45,421 nt of DNA from JBFWVD01 sp050246915 (GCA_050246915.1 JBFWVD010000044.1:1-45421); one strand, 5' to 3'; numbered from the stretch's first letter, positions 1-8,772 are shown. Notes: generated from the letters alone by a model not told the origin. Numbers and translations are program-made.

Positions 1-134
1 ACACCCTGGCCGATCACACCGAAGGCTTCCGCGGCTCACCCCAATACCAGCGCTGGCGCGCACTCCTGCACCACTTCTACGACCCGTTCCCCACGGTCTT
101 GCACTTCGATCCGGTCATCGACGAGCAGCGGTGA
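1..134 (+). CDS. C-terminal end of an antibiotic biosynthesis monooxygenase-like protein (partial)
   Basis: The third forward frame is open from the window edge to the TGA at 132-134 and encodes the last 43 residues of a protein. The fragment reads HTEGFRGSPQYQRW...FYDPFPTVLHF near its end. This matches my memory of the C-terminal edge of small ferredoxin-like (ABM/Dabb type) proteins of actinobacteria, where a DHT.GFR.S..Y..WR..L..FYDPFP.V pattern is common. Members are about 100 residues, act as cofactor-free monooxygenases or have no known reaction, and form dimers. The N-terminus and start lie outside the window, so the exact family is uncertain. The gene converges on the MFS gene, whose stop is 9 bases away. 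Confidence 0.6.
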   Translation, partial: TLADHTEGFRGSPQYQRWRALLHHFYDPFPTVLHFDPVIDEQR

Positions 135-143
135 CGGGACCCA

Positions 144-1346
144 TCACTGGTGCAGTCGACGGGCGCCGAACCCATACAGCAGCACGACCGTCGTGGCGCA
201 TCCTGCCGCCATGAGGCCAGGCGCGACGATGCCCCATTCGTCATAGGCACGAGTGGCGACGATGGCCGAGATCCCGCGACCGACGGTCCCGAGGCCGACG
301 GCAAGACCGATTGACGATGCTCGAGCGGTAGGCATGATCTCACCGATGAGGGGTATGCCCGAGACGATGGCGTACTCGAAGGCCAGGAAGTACACCGCTA
401 TGAGCACGATGCCGGCCACCACCGAGTGGTCGGCAAATCCGAGGGCACATCCGACCGGAGCCATCACTGCCGCGCCGAACACCACCGAGCGCCGTTTGCC
501 GACGCGGTCGGTGAACCGCATCGAGCCGAGCGACGCCATGAGTTCAGCGAGGCCGAGGGTGGTGGCGGTCACCGCCACTTGCACGGTCGACATGCCGAAA
601 CTGTCCTGGAACCACGCTCCGAAGACCACGAACACACAGTTGGCGGCCGTCATCAGCACACCGAAGCCGATGTACACCGGCCACCCGACGCGCAGCATGG
701 CCTTCACCGACCGGCCCTCGGATCGATGTGCCACGCGAGCGGGAGCATCGGCGATGTGGCGATGGACGAGCCATGAGCATTGCGCGCCGACGATGGCCAT
801 GATGGCGAACGCCACTCGCCACGAGGACACCGCGGTGACGATGCCGAGCAACGGGACGGCCACCAACATCGCCAGCGCCCACGAGGTCTCGGTGAACCCG
901 GTGATCTGCGAACGCCGCTCGTAGGCGACGCGATCGGCGATCCACGCACCCATCGCCGAGTCGAACACGATCTTGCCGACGCAGATCATGGTGAAGGCAA
1001 CGGCGAACACCGCGACGTTGGGGCTGGCGGCCGCGAGGGCGGCGGCGGTGGCCACCATGGCCAGTCCTGCCACCATGGCGCGCCGTCGCGGTTGACGATC
1101 CACGGCTCGACCGACCGCTGGGGCCGTCACTCCCGAGAGTTCGCCCACGGACAGCGCAACACCCATGTCACCCAACGACACCCCGAGCCCGCGACCGATG
1201 ATGGCGATGAACGGACCACTGAAACGCAGCGTGGCGTTGGCCGCCCATCGGGCACCGGTGAGAACAGTGACCGCACCGAGCACCTCATCGGAATGATCGT
1301 CGTCGAGGAGGCGCGCCGCGATGCGGCCCTTGCCTTGCTGACTCAC
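144..1346 (-). CDS. MFS transporter
   Basis: This 400-residue protein has about twelve hydrophobic segments in two halves separated by a basic cytoplasmic loop (around residues 200-212, rich in R, H and S), the normal major facilitator layout. A DRQPRRR stretch at about residue 82 sits where the loop 2-3 motif of MFS proteins is expected, and DRVGKRRS near residue 280 is its counterpart in the second half. The substrate cannot be told from sequence. The start used is a GTG inside a short tandem array that also contains the stop of the upstream nitrilase, and no clear ribosome binding site precedes it, so translation may be coupled or reinitiated. It is the last gene of a minus-strand run with the nitrilase and the aminotransferase, so export or uptake of a related amino or keto acid is possible but is inference. 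Confidence 0.85.
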   Translation of the reverse strand: MSQQGKGRIAARLLDDDHSDEVLGAVTVLTGARWAANATLRFSGPFIAIIGRGLGVSLGDMGVALSVGELSGVTAPAVGRAVDRQPRRRAMVAGLAMVATAAALAAASPNVAVFAVAFTMICVGKIVFDSAMGAWIADRVAYERRSQITGFTETSWALAMLVAVPLLGIVTAVSSWRVAFAIMAIVGAQCSWLVHRHIADAPARVAHRSEGRSVKAMLRVGWPVYIGFGVLMTAANCVFVVFGAWFQDSFGMSTVQVAVTATTLGLAELMASLGSMRFTDRVGKRRSVVFGAAVMAPVGCALGFADHSVVAGIVLIAVYFLAFEYAIVSGIPLIGEIMPTARASSIGLAVGLGTVGRGISAIVATRAYDEWGIVAPGLMAAGCATTVVLLYGFGARRLHQ

Positions 1347-1403
1347 GGTGTGGTGCTCACAGTGTTGAGCTCACGCTGTTGAGCTCACAGAGGGTTGGGC
1401 TCA
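1342..1403 (-). repeat. 14-bp tandem array joining the nitrilase stop to the MFS start
   Basis: On the plus strand the units are CTCACGGTGTGGTG, CTCACAGTGTTGAG and CTCACGCTGTTGAG (14 bp each), then a 16-bp variant and a partial copy. Read on the minus strand, each unit carries GTGAG. The first copy supplies the TGA of the nitrilase gene and the last supplies the GTG of the MFS gene, so the array fills the whole junction. Confidence 0.8.
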
Positions 1404-2162
1404 CAGGGCGCGTCGGTCGTTCAAGAACGGAAAGCGTGACCGCACCGATGCCACGTGCTCGGGATCCATGTCGGCCACCAGCAACGCCTCGATGGCATGC
1501 GCGGTGGCCAACTCGACACCGAGCGGGTCGATGATGCGCGAGTCACCGCTGTAGCTCAAGCCGCCACCTTCGCCGACGCGGTTCACACCCACTACGTATG
1601 CCTGGTTCTCGATGGCCCGGGCCCGCAACAAGGCCATCCAATGCTCACGTCGCGACTCGGGCCAGTTGGCCACCACCACATAGCAATCGGTGTCGCCAGC
1701 CATGTCCCAGAAGGCGTTGGCGAAGCGGAGGTCGTAGCAGACGAACGGCGTGATGCGCACCCCGTCGATGGTGAGCGTCATGCGCTCGTCACCGGCATCG
1801 TAGAGCTGATCTTCCTTGGCGTAGCTGAACGGATGGAGCTTGGCGTAACGATGCACACGGCCATCGGGGGCCACGATGGTGAACACGTTCTGAGGCCGTC
1901 CACCACTTCGGCTGGTCGGGATCGATCCGCCGATCCACATCCCGGAACGATGAGCCTGCTCGTGCATCCACACGGTGGTCGGCCCATCGAGCGGTTCGCT
2001 GATCCGCTCTGCCGCCATGGAGAACCCGGTGGCGAACATCTCGGTCACCAATGCCAACGTCGCTCCGGCGTCGGCCGCTCGGGCCAACGGCTCCACCAAC
2101 GAGGCGCGCGTCGTGGCCGGATCCTCCCACGCGATGTCGTGCTGCACGGCGGCGATCTTCAT
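1401..2162 (-). CDS. Carbon-nitrogen hydrolase, omega-amidase (YafV/Nit2) type
   Basis: This 253-residue protein of the nitrilase superfamily has its catalytic triad visible: Glu41 (LVTEMF), Lys108 (RYAKLHPF) and Cys142 (PFVCYDLRF). The length and the CYDLRF context fit omega-amidases, which hydrolyse alpha-ketoglutaramate or alpha-ketosuccinamate to the keto acid and ammonia in the cytoplasm. The upstream gene, 43 bases away on the same strand, is an aminotransferase of the family that produces these amides from glutamine. That pairing (glutaminase II pathway; compare E. coli YbdL and YafV) strengthens the assignment and suggests a role in methionine salvage or keto-acid repair. Other nitrilase-branch substrates cannot be excluded. 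The stop codon lies in a tandem array. Confidence 0.85.
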   Translation of the reverse strand: MKIAAVQHDIAWEDPATTRASLVEPLARAADAGATLALVTEMFATGFSMAAERISEPLDGPTTVWMHEQAHRSGMWIGGSIPTSRSGGRPQNVFTIVAPDGRVHRYAKLHPFSYAKEDQLYDAGDERMTLTIDGVRITPFVCYDLRFANAFWDMAGDTDCYVVVANWPESRREHWMALLRARAIENQAYVVGVNRVGEGGGLSYSGDSRIIDPLGVELATAHAIEALLVADMDPEHVASVRSRFPFLNDRRAL

Positions 2163-2205
2163 CGGGTGATCCCTTCCATCTCTACGCGACGCACGGCCCT
2201 CGCCA

Positions 2206-3372
2206 TCACGACGGTCGCTTCATCGCTGCGAGTCGCTCGGCGGCCTGCGTCAACACCGATTGACGCTTGCAGAACGCGAAACGCACCAGCGGTGCCCCGA
2301 CCTGCTTGTCGTCATAGAACACATTCACCGGGATGGCCACCACACCAGCCATCTCGGGCAGCCGGCGACAGAACTCGAAGCCGTCGTCGAAGCCGAGGGG
2401 CCGCACGTCGGTCGTCACGAAGTACGTCGCGTCGGACTGGAACACCTCGAAGCCCGCAGCCCGCAAGCCGCCGCACAGCAGGTCTCGCTTGGCCTGCAGA
2501 TCGCTGGCCAGTGCGTGGAAGTACTCATCGGGCAAGGCCAGCGCGTCGGCAACCGCGTACTGGAATGGGCCGCTGCCCACGTAGGTCAGGAACTGCTTCA
2601 CCGTACGAGCGGCGGCCACGAGTTCGGCCGGGCCGCAGAGCCAGCCGACCTTCCAACCGGTGCAGTTGAAGGTCTTGCCGGCCGAACCGATGGTGAGGCA
2701 GCGCTCACGGATACCCGGATAGCTCGACAGGCTCCGGTGAGGAACACCGAAGGTGAGGTGCTCGTACACCTCGTCACACACCACGTACAGGTCCCGCTCG
2801 ACGCACAGCTCGGCGATGGCGGCCAACTCCGCCTCGGTGGCGACGTGCCCGGTGGGGTTGTGGGGGCTGTTGAACAACAGCATGCGGGTGTTGTCGGTGA
2901 TGGCATCGCGCAAAGCATCCACGTCGAACCCGAAGTGCGGCGGACGCATGGTGATCGGACGTCGGATCGCTCCGGCCAGCGCAATGGTGGCCGCATAGGA
3001 GTCGTAGAACGGCTCGAAGGCGACGACCTCGTCACCGGGCTCGCACAACGCCATGACCGCAGACGCGATGGCCTCGGTGGCGCCGACGGTGATGAGCACC
3101 TCGGTGTCGGGGTCGTAGTCGAACCCGTACCAATGCCGTTGGTGGTTGCTCACGGCCACCCGCAACGCCGCGATCCCCGGGCCTGGCGGGTACTGGTTGT
3201 GGCCTGCGCCGATGGCAGCAACCGCCGACGCCAGCAGCTCGGGTGGGCCGTCGGAGTCGGGGAAGCCCTGACCGAGGTTGATCGAGCCGGTCCGCGTGGC
3301 CAACTCGCTCATCTCGGCAAAGATCGTCGTGCCGAAACCTTGGAGATGGCGGGCGAGTGCTGGCCTGGTCAT
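2206..3372 (-). CDS. PLP-dependent aminotransferase, class I/II (glutamine/methionine/kynurenine type)
   Basis: This fold-type I aminotransferase has 388 residues. Visible motifs are the N-terminal INLGQGFPD, YPPGPG at about 61-66, HNPTG at 171-175, CDEVYEHL at 199-206 with the PLP-ring Asp200 and Tyr203, the Schiff-base Lys233 in SAGKTF, and the substrate-carboxylate Arg in VRFAFCK near the C-terminus. The GQGFPD/SAGKTFN.TGWK.GW signature is that of the kynurenine/glutamine transaminase K and YbdL methionine aminotransferase branch. It would transfer amino groups, often from glutamine, to keto acids such as ketomethiobutyrate. The following omega-amidase gene removes the amide product and makes the reaction irreversible. 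The ATG is 68 bases downstream of the adaptor gene stop on the same strand. Confidence 0.88.
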   Translation of the reverse strand: MTRPALARHLQGFGTTIFAEMSELATRTGSINLGQGFPDSDGPPELLASAVAAIGAGHNQYPPGPGIAALRVAVSNHQRHWYGFDYDPDTEVLITVGATEAIASAVMALCEPGDEVVAFEPFYDSYAATIALAGAIRRPITMRPPHFGFDVDALRDAITDNTRMLLFNSPHNPTGHVATEAELAAIAELCVERDLYVVCDEVYEHLTFGVPHRSLSSYPGIRERCLTIGSAGKTFNCTGWKVGWLCGPAELVAAARTVKQFLTYVGSGPFQYAVADALALPDEYFHALASDLQAKRDLLCGGLRAAGFEVFQSDATYFVTTDVRPLGFDDGFEFCRRLPEMAGVVAIPVNVFYDDKQVGAPLVRFAFCKRQSVLTQAAERLAAMKRPS

Positions 3373-3440
3373 GGTTCCGAGACTACGAGGGCTGCCGACG
3401 CGTTGACGTCTTGGCGCCCGGCCCGGAGATCTTCGGATCG

Positions 3441-4871
3441 TCAGGAAGTGATCAGCTTGGATGCCGTGGTGAGCTTGTCGCCCGTCACCGCCGCCTTGGA
3501 CCCAGTAGTGGCCACGATGGTCACGGGCACCAGCTCGCCGGAGTCGAGCCGGACGGCATCGACGCCGCCCTCGAGATGCACGATGGCCAGCGCGTCGACG
3601 ATCAGGGTATTCGACGCCATCGCAACGGTGAGGCTCACGGTCAGCGGCACCGGTGTGACGGTGATCGCAGGTGCCTTGTCGAACGTGGCGATGGCGATGC
3701 GACCGTTGGCCGGATCGTTCACAATGACCGCGATCGTCACCGGCACCGCTGACCGGTCGGGCAAGCGAGCTTGCATCTTGTCGCCGACGTGGAGATGGGG
3801 CGACAGGGCGTCAGTGACCGCGATCTCCGCCACGATGTCGGTGGATCGCACGGTGAGCACCTCGGTGCCGTCGCTGATCGATGACCCGGCCGCGAGTGAC
3901 GCCGACTCGACGACCACTGGCGTCGGCGAGAACACGACGTCGCCCAGTGCGACCACGCCGGTACTCGAGAGACCGCGAGACTCCTGCCACGCCGTCACGG
4001 CGGTCTTGGTCGACGCGTCGAAGTGCGTGTCGATCGTTCCAGGATCAAAACCTGCGGCGGACAGCGCCGTTTCCAGTTGCTGCACATCGGCGCCATCGCT
4101 CACGCCACTGTTCAACGTGCGATAGGCTCCGATCGATCCGGGCAGCAAGATCGTGGGCACGTCGTCCGCCGAGTACAGCGTCGATCCGAAGTCGATCCGC
4201 TCCCCCGACTTGGCGATCGAGGTGAGGACGAACGACTTGGGACTCGAAACGCTGCGGGCCGCAGCGCCACCTGGTGCAGCACCGGCGCCGCCCGTCACGC
4301 CGGCACCGCCGGTCTGGGTCGCCGGGGCCTGGGTTGCCGGTGTGGTGCTCACGGTTGTGGTCGGGCTCAGGGGCGTCGTCGTCTCGGTCGGGGCCGACGT
4401 GTCGGTCGGGGCCGTCGTACTCGTGGGACCTGGCGTCGCGGACGAGTCCGTCGGAGGATCGCCTTCGGCCGCGGCGGTGATGCCTGCCGCTACAACGGCG
4501 TTGCCTCCGCCCGCGTTCGCCGCGCCCGCGTTGGCAGCAGCGCTGGACGTGACCACCTGATCGGACTGATGCGAGATGACCCATGTCGTGGCCGCTCGCA
4601 ACGTGCCCCTGGTCGACAACGTCTCGGTGAGATCACCGCGGGTCACGGCACTGGACTTCGAGGCGATGCTCGCTGGTGCTTGCGCGGCGGTGGTGGTCGA
4701 TGCGGCACCGTCGACCATCGGCGTCGCGGACGTCGCTGCTGCGGGTGTCGATGTCGATGTGGATTCCTGGGCCACCGATCGGCCCACGACGAAGACGCCG
4801 GACACCACCACTGCTGCCAGCACCGCGACGATGCCGGCCGGGACCCCGATGCGAGAGTTCGATCGCGTCAT
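3441..4871 (-). CDS. HlyD/MacA-type periplasmic adaptor with peptidoglycan-binding insert (second adaptor of the operon)
   Basis: The ATG at 4871 begins MTRSNSR and gives 476 residues. An upstream in-frame start would overlap the permease gene. One N-terminal membrane segment (about residues 10-28) is followed by an Ala/Thr/Pro-rich low-complexity stretch (about 130-200) inside the external part. A peptidoglycan_binding_1-like segment follows (VQQLETALSAAGFDPG ... AVTAWQ), then beta-barrel adaptor domains with a DKMQARLPD stretch. Proteins of this kind link an inner-membrane MacB-type permease to the wall or outer layers. The start is one base after the permease stop, so translation is coupled. 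It is the second adaptor encoded by this operon, the first being at 6884-7984. Its substrate is unknown. Confidence 0.82.
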   Translation of the reverse strand: MTRSNSRIGVPAGIVAVLAAVVVSGVFVVGRSVAQESTSTSTPAAATSATPMVDGAASTTTAAQAPASIASKSSAVTRGDLTETLSTRGTLRAATTWVISHQSDQVVTSSAAANAGAANAGGGNAVVAAGITAAAEGDPPTDSSATPGPTSTTAPTDTSAPTETTTPLSPTTTVSTTPATQAPATQTGGAGVTGGAGAAPGGAAARSVSSPKSFVLTSIAKSGERIDFGSTLYSADDVPTILLPGSIGAYRTLNSGVSDGADVQQLETALSAAGFDPGTIDTHFDASTKTAVTAWQESRGLSSTGVVALGDVVFSPTPVVVESASLAAGSSISDGTEVLTVRSTDIVAEIAVTDALSPHLHVGDKMQARLPDRSAVPVTIAVIVNDPANGRIAIATFDKAPAITVTPVPLTVSLTVAMASNTLIVDALAIVHLEGGVDAVRLDSGELVPVTIVATTGSKAAVTGDKLTTASKLITS

Positions 4872-4872
4872 G

Positions 4873-6087
4873 TCAGCTCGCTCGCAATGCTTCGGTGGGG
4901 GACAAGTTGGCGGCACGCGCCGCGGGATAGAGACCGGCGATCGCACCGATCACCAACGCCGCGCCAACGCCGCCGAGCGCGGCCGGCCACGGCAACACGA
5001 CCTTCCAATCCTTGATCTGCGAGTACACGACCGTCGTCAGCGCTCCGAGACCGACTCCGACAACACCACCGATACCGGCCAGCACCAGCGACTCGGTGAG
5101 GAACTGGCGGCGGATGTGCGGGCGCGTGGCGCCGAGCGCGCGTCGCAGACCGATCTCGTTGCGTCGCTCGATGACGGCGATGACCATCACGTTGGCGATG
5201 CCGATGCCTCCGACCAGCAAGGCCACGGCGCCGAGGCCGAGGAACAGCGAGGTGAAGGTCTCGTCCACCTTGGCCTGCGCCTCGAGCACATCAGAGGGAC
5301 GGGCCACCGTGACCTCTTGCGGATTCTCGGGGCTCACCGTGAGGGGGAGCACGCCCCGCACATCGTTGATGAACTCCGGGACCGCTCGGATGTACAGACG
5401 ACTGGGCGCGTTGGTGACGCCGAGATAGGTCACGGCAGCGTCGACGCCGACCAGCGCCGCCCGATCGAGATCGGGCGCCAGAGGGAACGCATCAAGCGTT
5501 CCGATGACGGTGAACCAGGTCCCATCGAGCAACAACTGTTGACCGAAGTCCACCGAGGTGATGCCGAGCCGCTCCGCCGCGATCTGTCCCAGCACGACGG
5601 TCGGATACTGACTCGTCGCCGTGTTGAACCAGCTCCCCGTGGCCACCTTGCCGTTCAGCGCTTCGAGCAGATTGGCATCCGTGGCGATCACCTTCACGCC
5701 CTCGGTCTGCGATGCGTTGATCGCAGCATTGAGCAGCACGGTGGCCGAGGAGTCGATGACCGACGTAACGCTCTGCACCGGCGCGATGCGGTTCACCTTC
5801 GCAGCAGCATCGGCCGGGAAGGTCCCCGTGGATCCACCGAAGCCGGTGCCGGGCGCAACGGTGAGGAGGTTCGTGCCGAGCGTGGCGATCTCTGCTTTGA
5901 GGTTGGCACTGCTCGACTTCGACAATCCGAGGACGCCCACCAACGCAGCGATGCCGATCGAGATGCCGAGCGCCGACAATGCCGTACGGAGCTTGCGGGT
6001 GCGCAGGCCCGACGATCCAGTCCGAGCCACGTCCAGTGCCCGGAGGCGACTGGAGGGGATCTGATCGACAGCGGTGCGACGGGTCAT
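4873..6087 (-). CDS. MacB/FtsX-type ABC transporter permease
   Basis: This 404-residue protein has a first membrane segment at about 38-60 after a basic N-terminus (RTRKLRTALSALGISIG, typical of MacB-family permeases). A large extracytoplasmic MacB_PCD-like domain spans about 65-275, and three C-terminal membrane segments follow. The cytoplasmic loop NVMVIAVIERRNEIGLRRALGA is the FtsX signature that contacts the ATPase, and the protein ends with GLYPAARAANLSPTEALR, also typical. This class works by mechanotransmission, coupling ATP hydrolysis to extrusion or to activation of cell-wall factors rather than classic membrane transport. It overlaps the ATPase gene by 4 bases (ATGA). Confidence 0.92.
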   Translation of the reverse strand: MTRRTAVDQIPSSRLRALDVARTGSSGLRTRKLRTALSALGISIGIAALVGVLGLSKSSSANLKAEIATLGTNLLTVAPGTGFGGSTGTFPADAAAKVNRIAPVQSVTSVIDSSATVLLNAAINASQTEGVKVIATDANLLEALNGKVATGSWFNTATSQYPTVVLGQIAAERLGITSVDFGQQLLLDGTWFTVIGTLDAFPLAPDLDRAALVGVDAAVTYLGVTNAPSRLYIRAVPEFINDVRGVLPLTVSPENPQEVTVARPSDVLEAQAKVDETFTSLFLGLGAVALLVGGIGIANVMVIAVIERRNEIGLRRALGATRPHIRRQFLTESLVLAGIGGVVGVGLGALTTVVYSQIKDWKVVLPWPAALGGVGAALVIGAIAGLYPAARAANLSPTEALRAS

Positions 6088-6887
6088 CGCGATCCACCGA
6101 TCGAGGACCGCGGGGCACGCACGTGTGTGGCGATGTCGGTGGCGATCTCGTCGGCCGTGAACTCATCGGCCACGATGCGGCCGTCACGGAACACGACCCG
6201 CCGACCGATCCGGGAGGCCAGATCGTTGTCGTGCGTGATGATCACAATGGTCGATCCCTCATCGTGCAGCTCACCAAGGAGTTCGATGATCGACGCGCTG
6301 GTCTTGGAGTCGAGCGCGCCCGTGGGTTCATCGGCGAGCACCAACGATGGACGGCCCACGATGGCGCGCGCGATGGCGACGCGTTGCTTCTCGCCTCCGG
6401 AGAGTTGGTTGGGTCGATGCCCCATGCGATGCGAGAGCCCCACCCGACGCAACGCCTCGAAGGCCCGCGCTCGCCGATCGTGGATGGCCATCCCGGTGTA
6501 CAGCAGCCCGTTGGCGACGTTGTCGAGCGCGTTCTCGCCCTCCATCAAAAAGAAGTGTTGGAACACGAAACCCACGAGGTTCGCCCGCACCGCAGACAGG
6601 CGCCGGTCCGACATGTCCGAGACGAGATGGCCGGCGATGCGCACGTCGCCCGACGTCGGCCGGTCCAGCGTTCCAACGATGTTGAGCAATGTGGACTTGC
6701 CTGATCCGGATGGACCCACGATGGCGATCATCTCGCCGGAGTCGACTCGCAGCGACACGTCGTCGAGCGCCACGACCGGAGGATTGCCCGGATAGATCTT
6801 GGACACCCCGGCCAACTCGAGCGCGGCTGGGACGTCACCGGAGTGCGGATCGGCCGCGTGGACCGCGAGCGCGTCCGACGCACTCAT
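6084..6887 (-). CDS. MacB-type ABC transporter ATP-binding protein
   Basis: This 267-residue nucleotide-binding protein has Walker A GPSGSGKST at 58-66, a Q-loop in FVFQHFF, the signature LSGGEKQRVAIARAI, Walker B LVLADEPTGALD and an H-loop IITHD. The EPTGALD-SKTS context is typical of the LolD/MacB/FtsE group that pairs with FtsX-type permeases. It would energise the permease encoded immediately downstream. It overlaps both neighbours by 4 bases through ATGA, so the four transporter proteins are probably made from one message in similar amounts. Confidence 0.94.
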   Translation of the reverse strand: MSASDALAVHAADPHSGDVPAALELAGVSKIYPGNPPVVALDDVSLRVDSGEMIAIVGPSGSGKSTLLNIVGTLDRPTSGDVRIAGHLVSDMSDRRLSAVRANLVGFVFQHFFLMEGENALDNVANGLLYTGMAIHDRRARAFEALRRVGLSHRMGHRPNQLSGGEKQRVAIARAIVGRPSLVLADEPTGALDSKTSASIIELLGELHDEGSTIVIITHDNDLASRIGRRVVFRDGRIVADEFTADEIATDIATHVRAPRSSIGGSR

Positions 6888-7984
6888 GCCGGGACCACGA
6901 TCTGATCGCCGGCAGCAACCTTGCCGGTGATCTGCACATAGCCATCGACATACATGCCCGTCTTCACGCCGACGAACTTCGATGTCCCATCGCTGTTGCG
7001 GACCTCGACAGCGAGACCGCCCTCGGCCAGCGCCACCAGCGCCCGCGTCGGCACGGTCACGACACCGAGCGCGCTCTGGTCGACCAGTTTCACGGTGACC
7101 GGACCTTCGATTGCGGTAGCCGGATCTACCTCCGCGGTGATCTTCACCGCCACTGACGGTGAGCTGTTGGGTCCGGTCGCCGCTGATGCGACCGAGCCGA
7201 CGCTGGCGACCTTCCCGGTCGCCGTGGTCGTGGCATCGGCCAACGTGATGTCGACTGCGTCATCCACATTGAACTTCTCCATCTCCGACACCGGGATGGC
7301 CAATGACACCGTCGGCGCGGCGAGGGTCTGCAACTCGGCCAGCGATCCACCGCTGCGCACGGCCTCGCCGACCGTCGGTGTCTGGCTGACGATGGCGCCA
7401 CTCGGGACCACCGCCACGAGCGACTTCGCCACAGCACCGTTCGCGGTGACACCGAGCGCTGTCTGCCAACGCTTCACCGCGGCCGTCGTGGCCGACGTCC
7501 ACGTCTGGTCCACCACGATCTTGTTGTTCGGGTCGAAACCCGCGGTGACGAGATAGCCCTCGATCAGTTCGATGTCGGCACCGGCGGCGCTGGTTGACGA
7601 GAGGTCCCGCCAGATCGGAACCGTTCCTTCGATCACCGTGATCGGCGAGGCGTCGATGCGGGCCAACACCATCCCGGTGGTCAGCTTGGTACCGACCGGC
7701 ACGATCTCGGTGAGGGTTCCGCTCGATGCCGCCGAGACGGTGAGCGATCCGTTCACCGTCAACGTGCCCGAGTACGAGAGGTACGTCCGTAGATCGCGCG
7801 TCTCTGCCTTGACGACGGTGGTCGCGGCCTTCTTCACGACTGCGTCGTCGGAGTTCGTGGAGTCGCGGATGGCCGACACTCCTGCCATCGCCCCGGCACC
7901 GAGCACGAACGCGGCGAGCGCGATCGGCCAACGGCGTCGGGGCTTGGGCAGGAAGTCGGCCAGCGATTGACCGTCCGCGCTCAT
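6884..7984 (-). CDS. HlyD/MacA-type periplasmic adaptor with peptidoglycan-binding insert (first adaptor)
   Basis: The ATG at 7984 (MSADGQSLADFLPKPRRR) gives 366 residues. A longer start upstream would overlap the lipoprotein gene. A membrane segment at about 20-38 is followed by lipoyl/beta-barrel adaptor sequence, a peptidoglycan_binding_1-like helical insert (IEGYLVTAGFDPN ... AVKRWQTALG) and a C-terminal barrel region with KFVGVKTGMYVDGYVQITG. It should form the external part of the MacB-type complex and may contact peptidoglycan. The start codon overlaps the lipoprotein stop (ATGA), and the stop overlaps the ATPase start in the same way. It resembles the adaptor at 3441-4871 but is shorter and lacks the long Ala/Thr-rich stretch. 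Confidence 0.85.
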   Translation of the reverse strand: MSADGQSLADFLPKPRRRWPIALAAFVLGAGAMAGVSAIRDSTNSDDAVVKKAATTVVKAETRDLRTYLSYSGTLTVNGSLTVSAASSGTLTEIVPVGTKLTTGMVLARIDASPITVIEGTVPIWRDLSSTSAAGADIELIEGYLVTAGFDPNNKIVVDQTWTSATTAAVKRWQTALGVTANGAVAKSLVAVVPSGAIVSQTPTVGEAVRSGGSLAELQTLAAPTVSLAIPVSEMEKFNVDDAVDITLADATTTATGKVASVGSVASAATGPNSSPSVAVKITAEVDPATAIEGPVTVKLVDQSALGVVTVPTRALVALAEGGLAVEVRNSDGTSKFVGVKTGMYVDGYVQITGKVAAGDQIVVPA

Positions 7985-8772
7985 GACGTGGTCGTGGTGG
8001 TGGTCGACCCCTGGGCTGCTTGGAACGCGTCGGTGAGGATCGGCTGGCACTTGGTCAGCGCTGCGGTCACCGCCGGGTCACTCGTATCGAGCCCGAGGGC
8101 CTCGGCGATGCGCGCCGAGGGATCGCCCCCGGGTCCACGCTCGCCGCGGGCCGCGCCGTCGGGCGGTGGGCCATCGGGCGGTGCACCGTCAGCGGGAGGC
8201 CCACCGGCCGGCCCTGATCCGTTGGCAGCCGCAGAGCCGCCCGCCACCGTCGAAACCGTTGCTCCATTGGCCGTCCCGCCCGGTCGGCCGCCGCCGGGTC
8301 CCGGGAGCGTCAGGTCGCCGACGTCGAGACCCTCGCCCCGGAGGCAATCGCTGAACTTCACCATGGCGTCTTGGATCTCGGTCGAGTTGGCGAACCCACC
8401 GCGCCCGCCGCCGAACGTGACGCCCTCGATCAAGCTGGCACACGCGGTCCGGGCCGTCTCGAACTCGGGATCGGAGCGAAGATCGCCACCGCCGGCACCC
8501 GGGGTGAACAGCCGGACGTTGCCGTCGGAGTCAACGGTCGGGTCAGCGAAGCTCTCGACCCCGTTGTCCCGCATGCACTTCGCATAGGCGAGAGCTTTGT
8601 CCTCGGTGAGCTTGGAACCATCGGTGGCCAACGTGCTCACCGTCGAGCCGTCGGTCCCATCCGTGGTGAGTGTGGCGATGCCGGCGGTCTTGGTACCACC
8701 GCCGCCACACCCGACGAGCAAGACCGCGGCGAGCACGCCACTGGCAATGGTTCCGGCAGGACGCAGGGGCAT
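7981..8772 (-). CDS. Lipoprotein with two CM(R)/CLR-type repeats, first gene of the transporter operon
   Basis: The ATG at 8772 is preceded by a GAGGAG ribosome binding site and opens a clear lipoprotein signal peptide ending in the lipobox LLVGC (263 residues in total). Two related segments follow: LAYAKCMRDNGVESFADP and, about 65 residues on, MVKFSDCLRGEGLDVGDL. Each has a K-x(0-2)-C-(M/L)-R-x-(N/E)-G core. A Gly/Pro-rich stretch (GPAGGPPADGAPPDGP...) comes next, then an acidic tail ending TTTTTTS. Small secreted proteins with this repeat often precede HlyD/MacB operons in actinobacteria, by my recollection. Their function is unknown; a substrate-binding or accessory role is inference. A longer upstream start is unlikely because it would lose the signal peptide. 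Confidence 0.8.
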   Translation of the reverse strand: MPLRPAGTIASGVLAAVLLVGCGGGGTKTAGIATLTTDGTDGSTVSTLATDGSKLTEDKALAYAKCMRDNGVESFADPTVDSDGNVRLFTPGAGGGDLRSDPEFETARTACASLIEGVTFGGGRGGFANSTEIQDAMVKFSDCLRGEGLDVGDLTLPGPGGGRPGGTANGATVSTVAGGSAAANGSGPAGGPPADGAPPDGPPPDGAARGERGPGGDPSARIAEALGLDTSDPAVTAALTKCQPILTDAFQAAQGSTTTTTTS

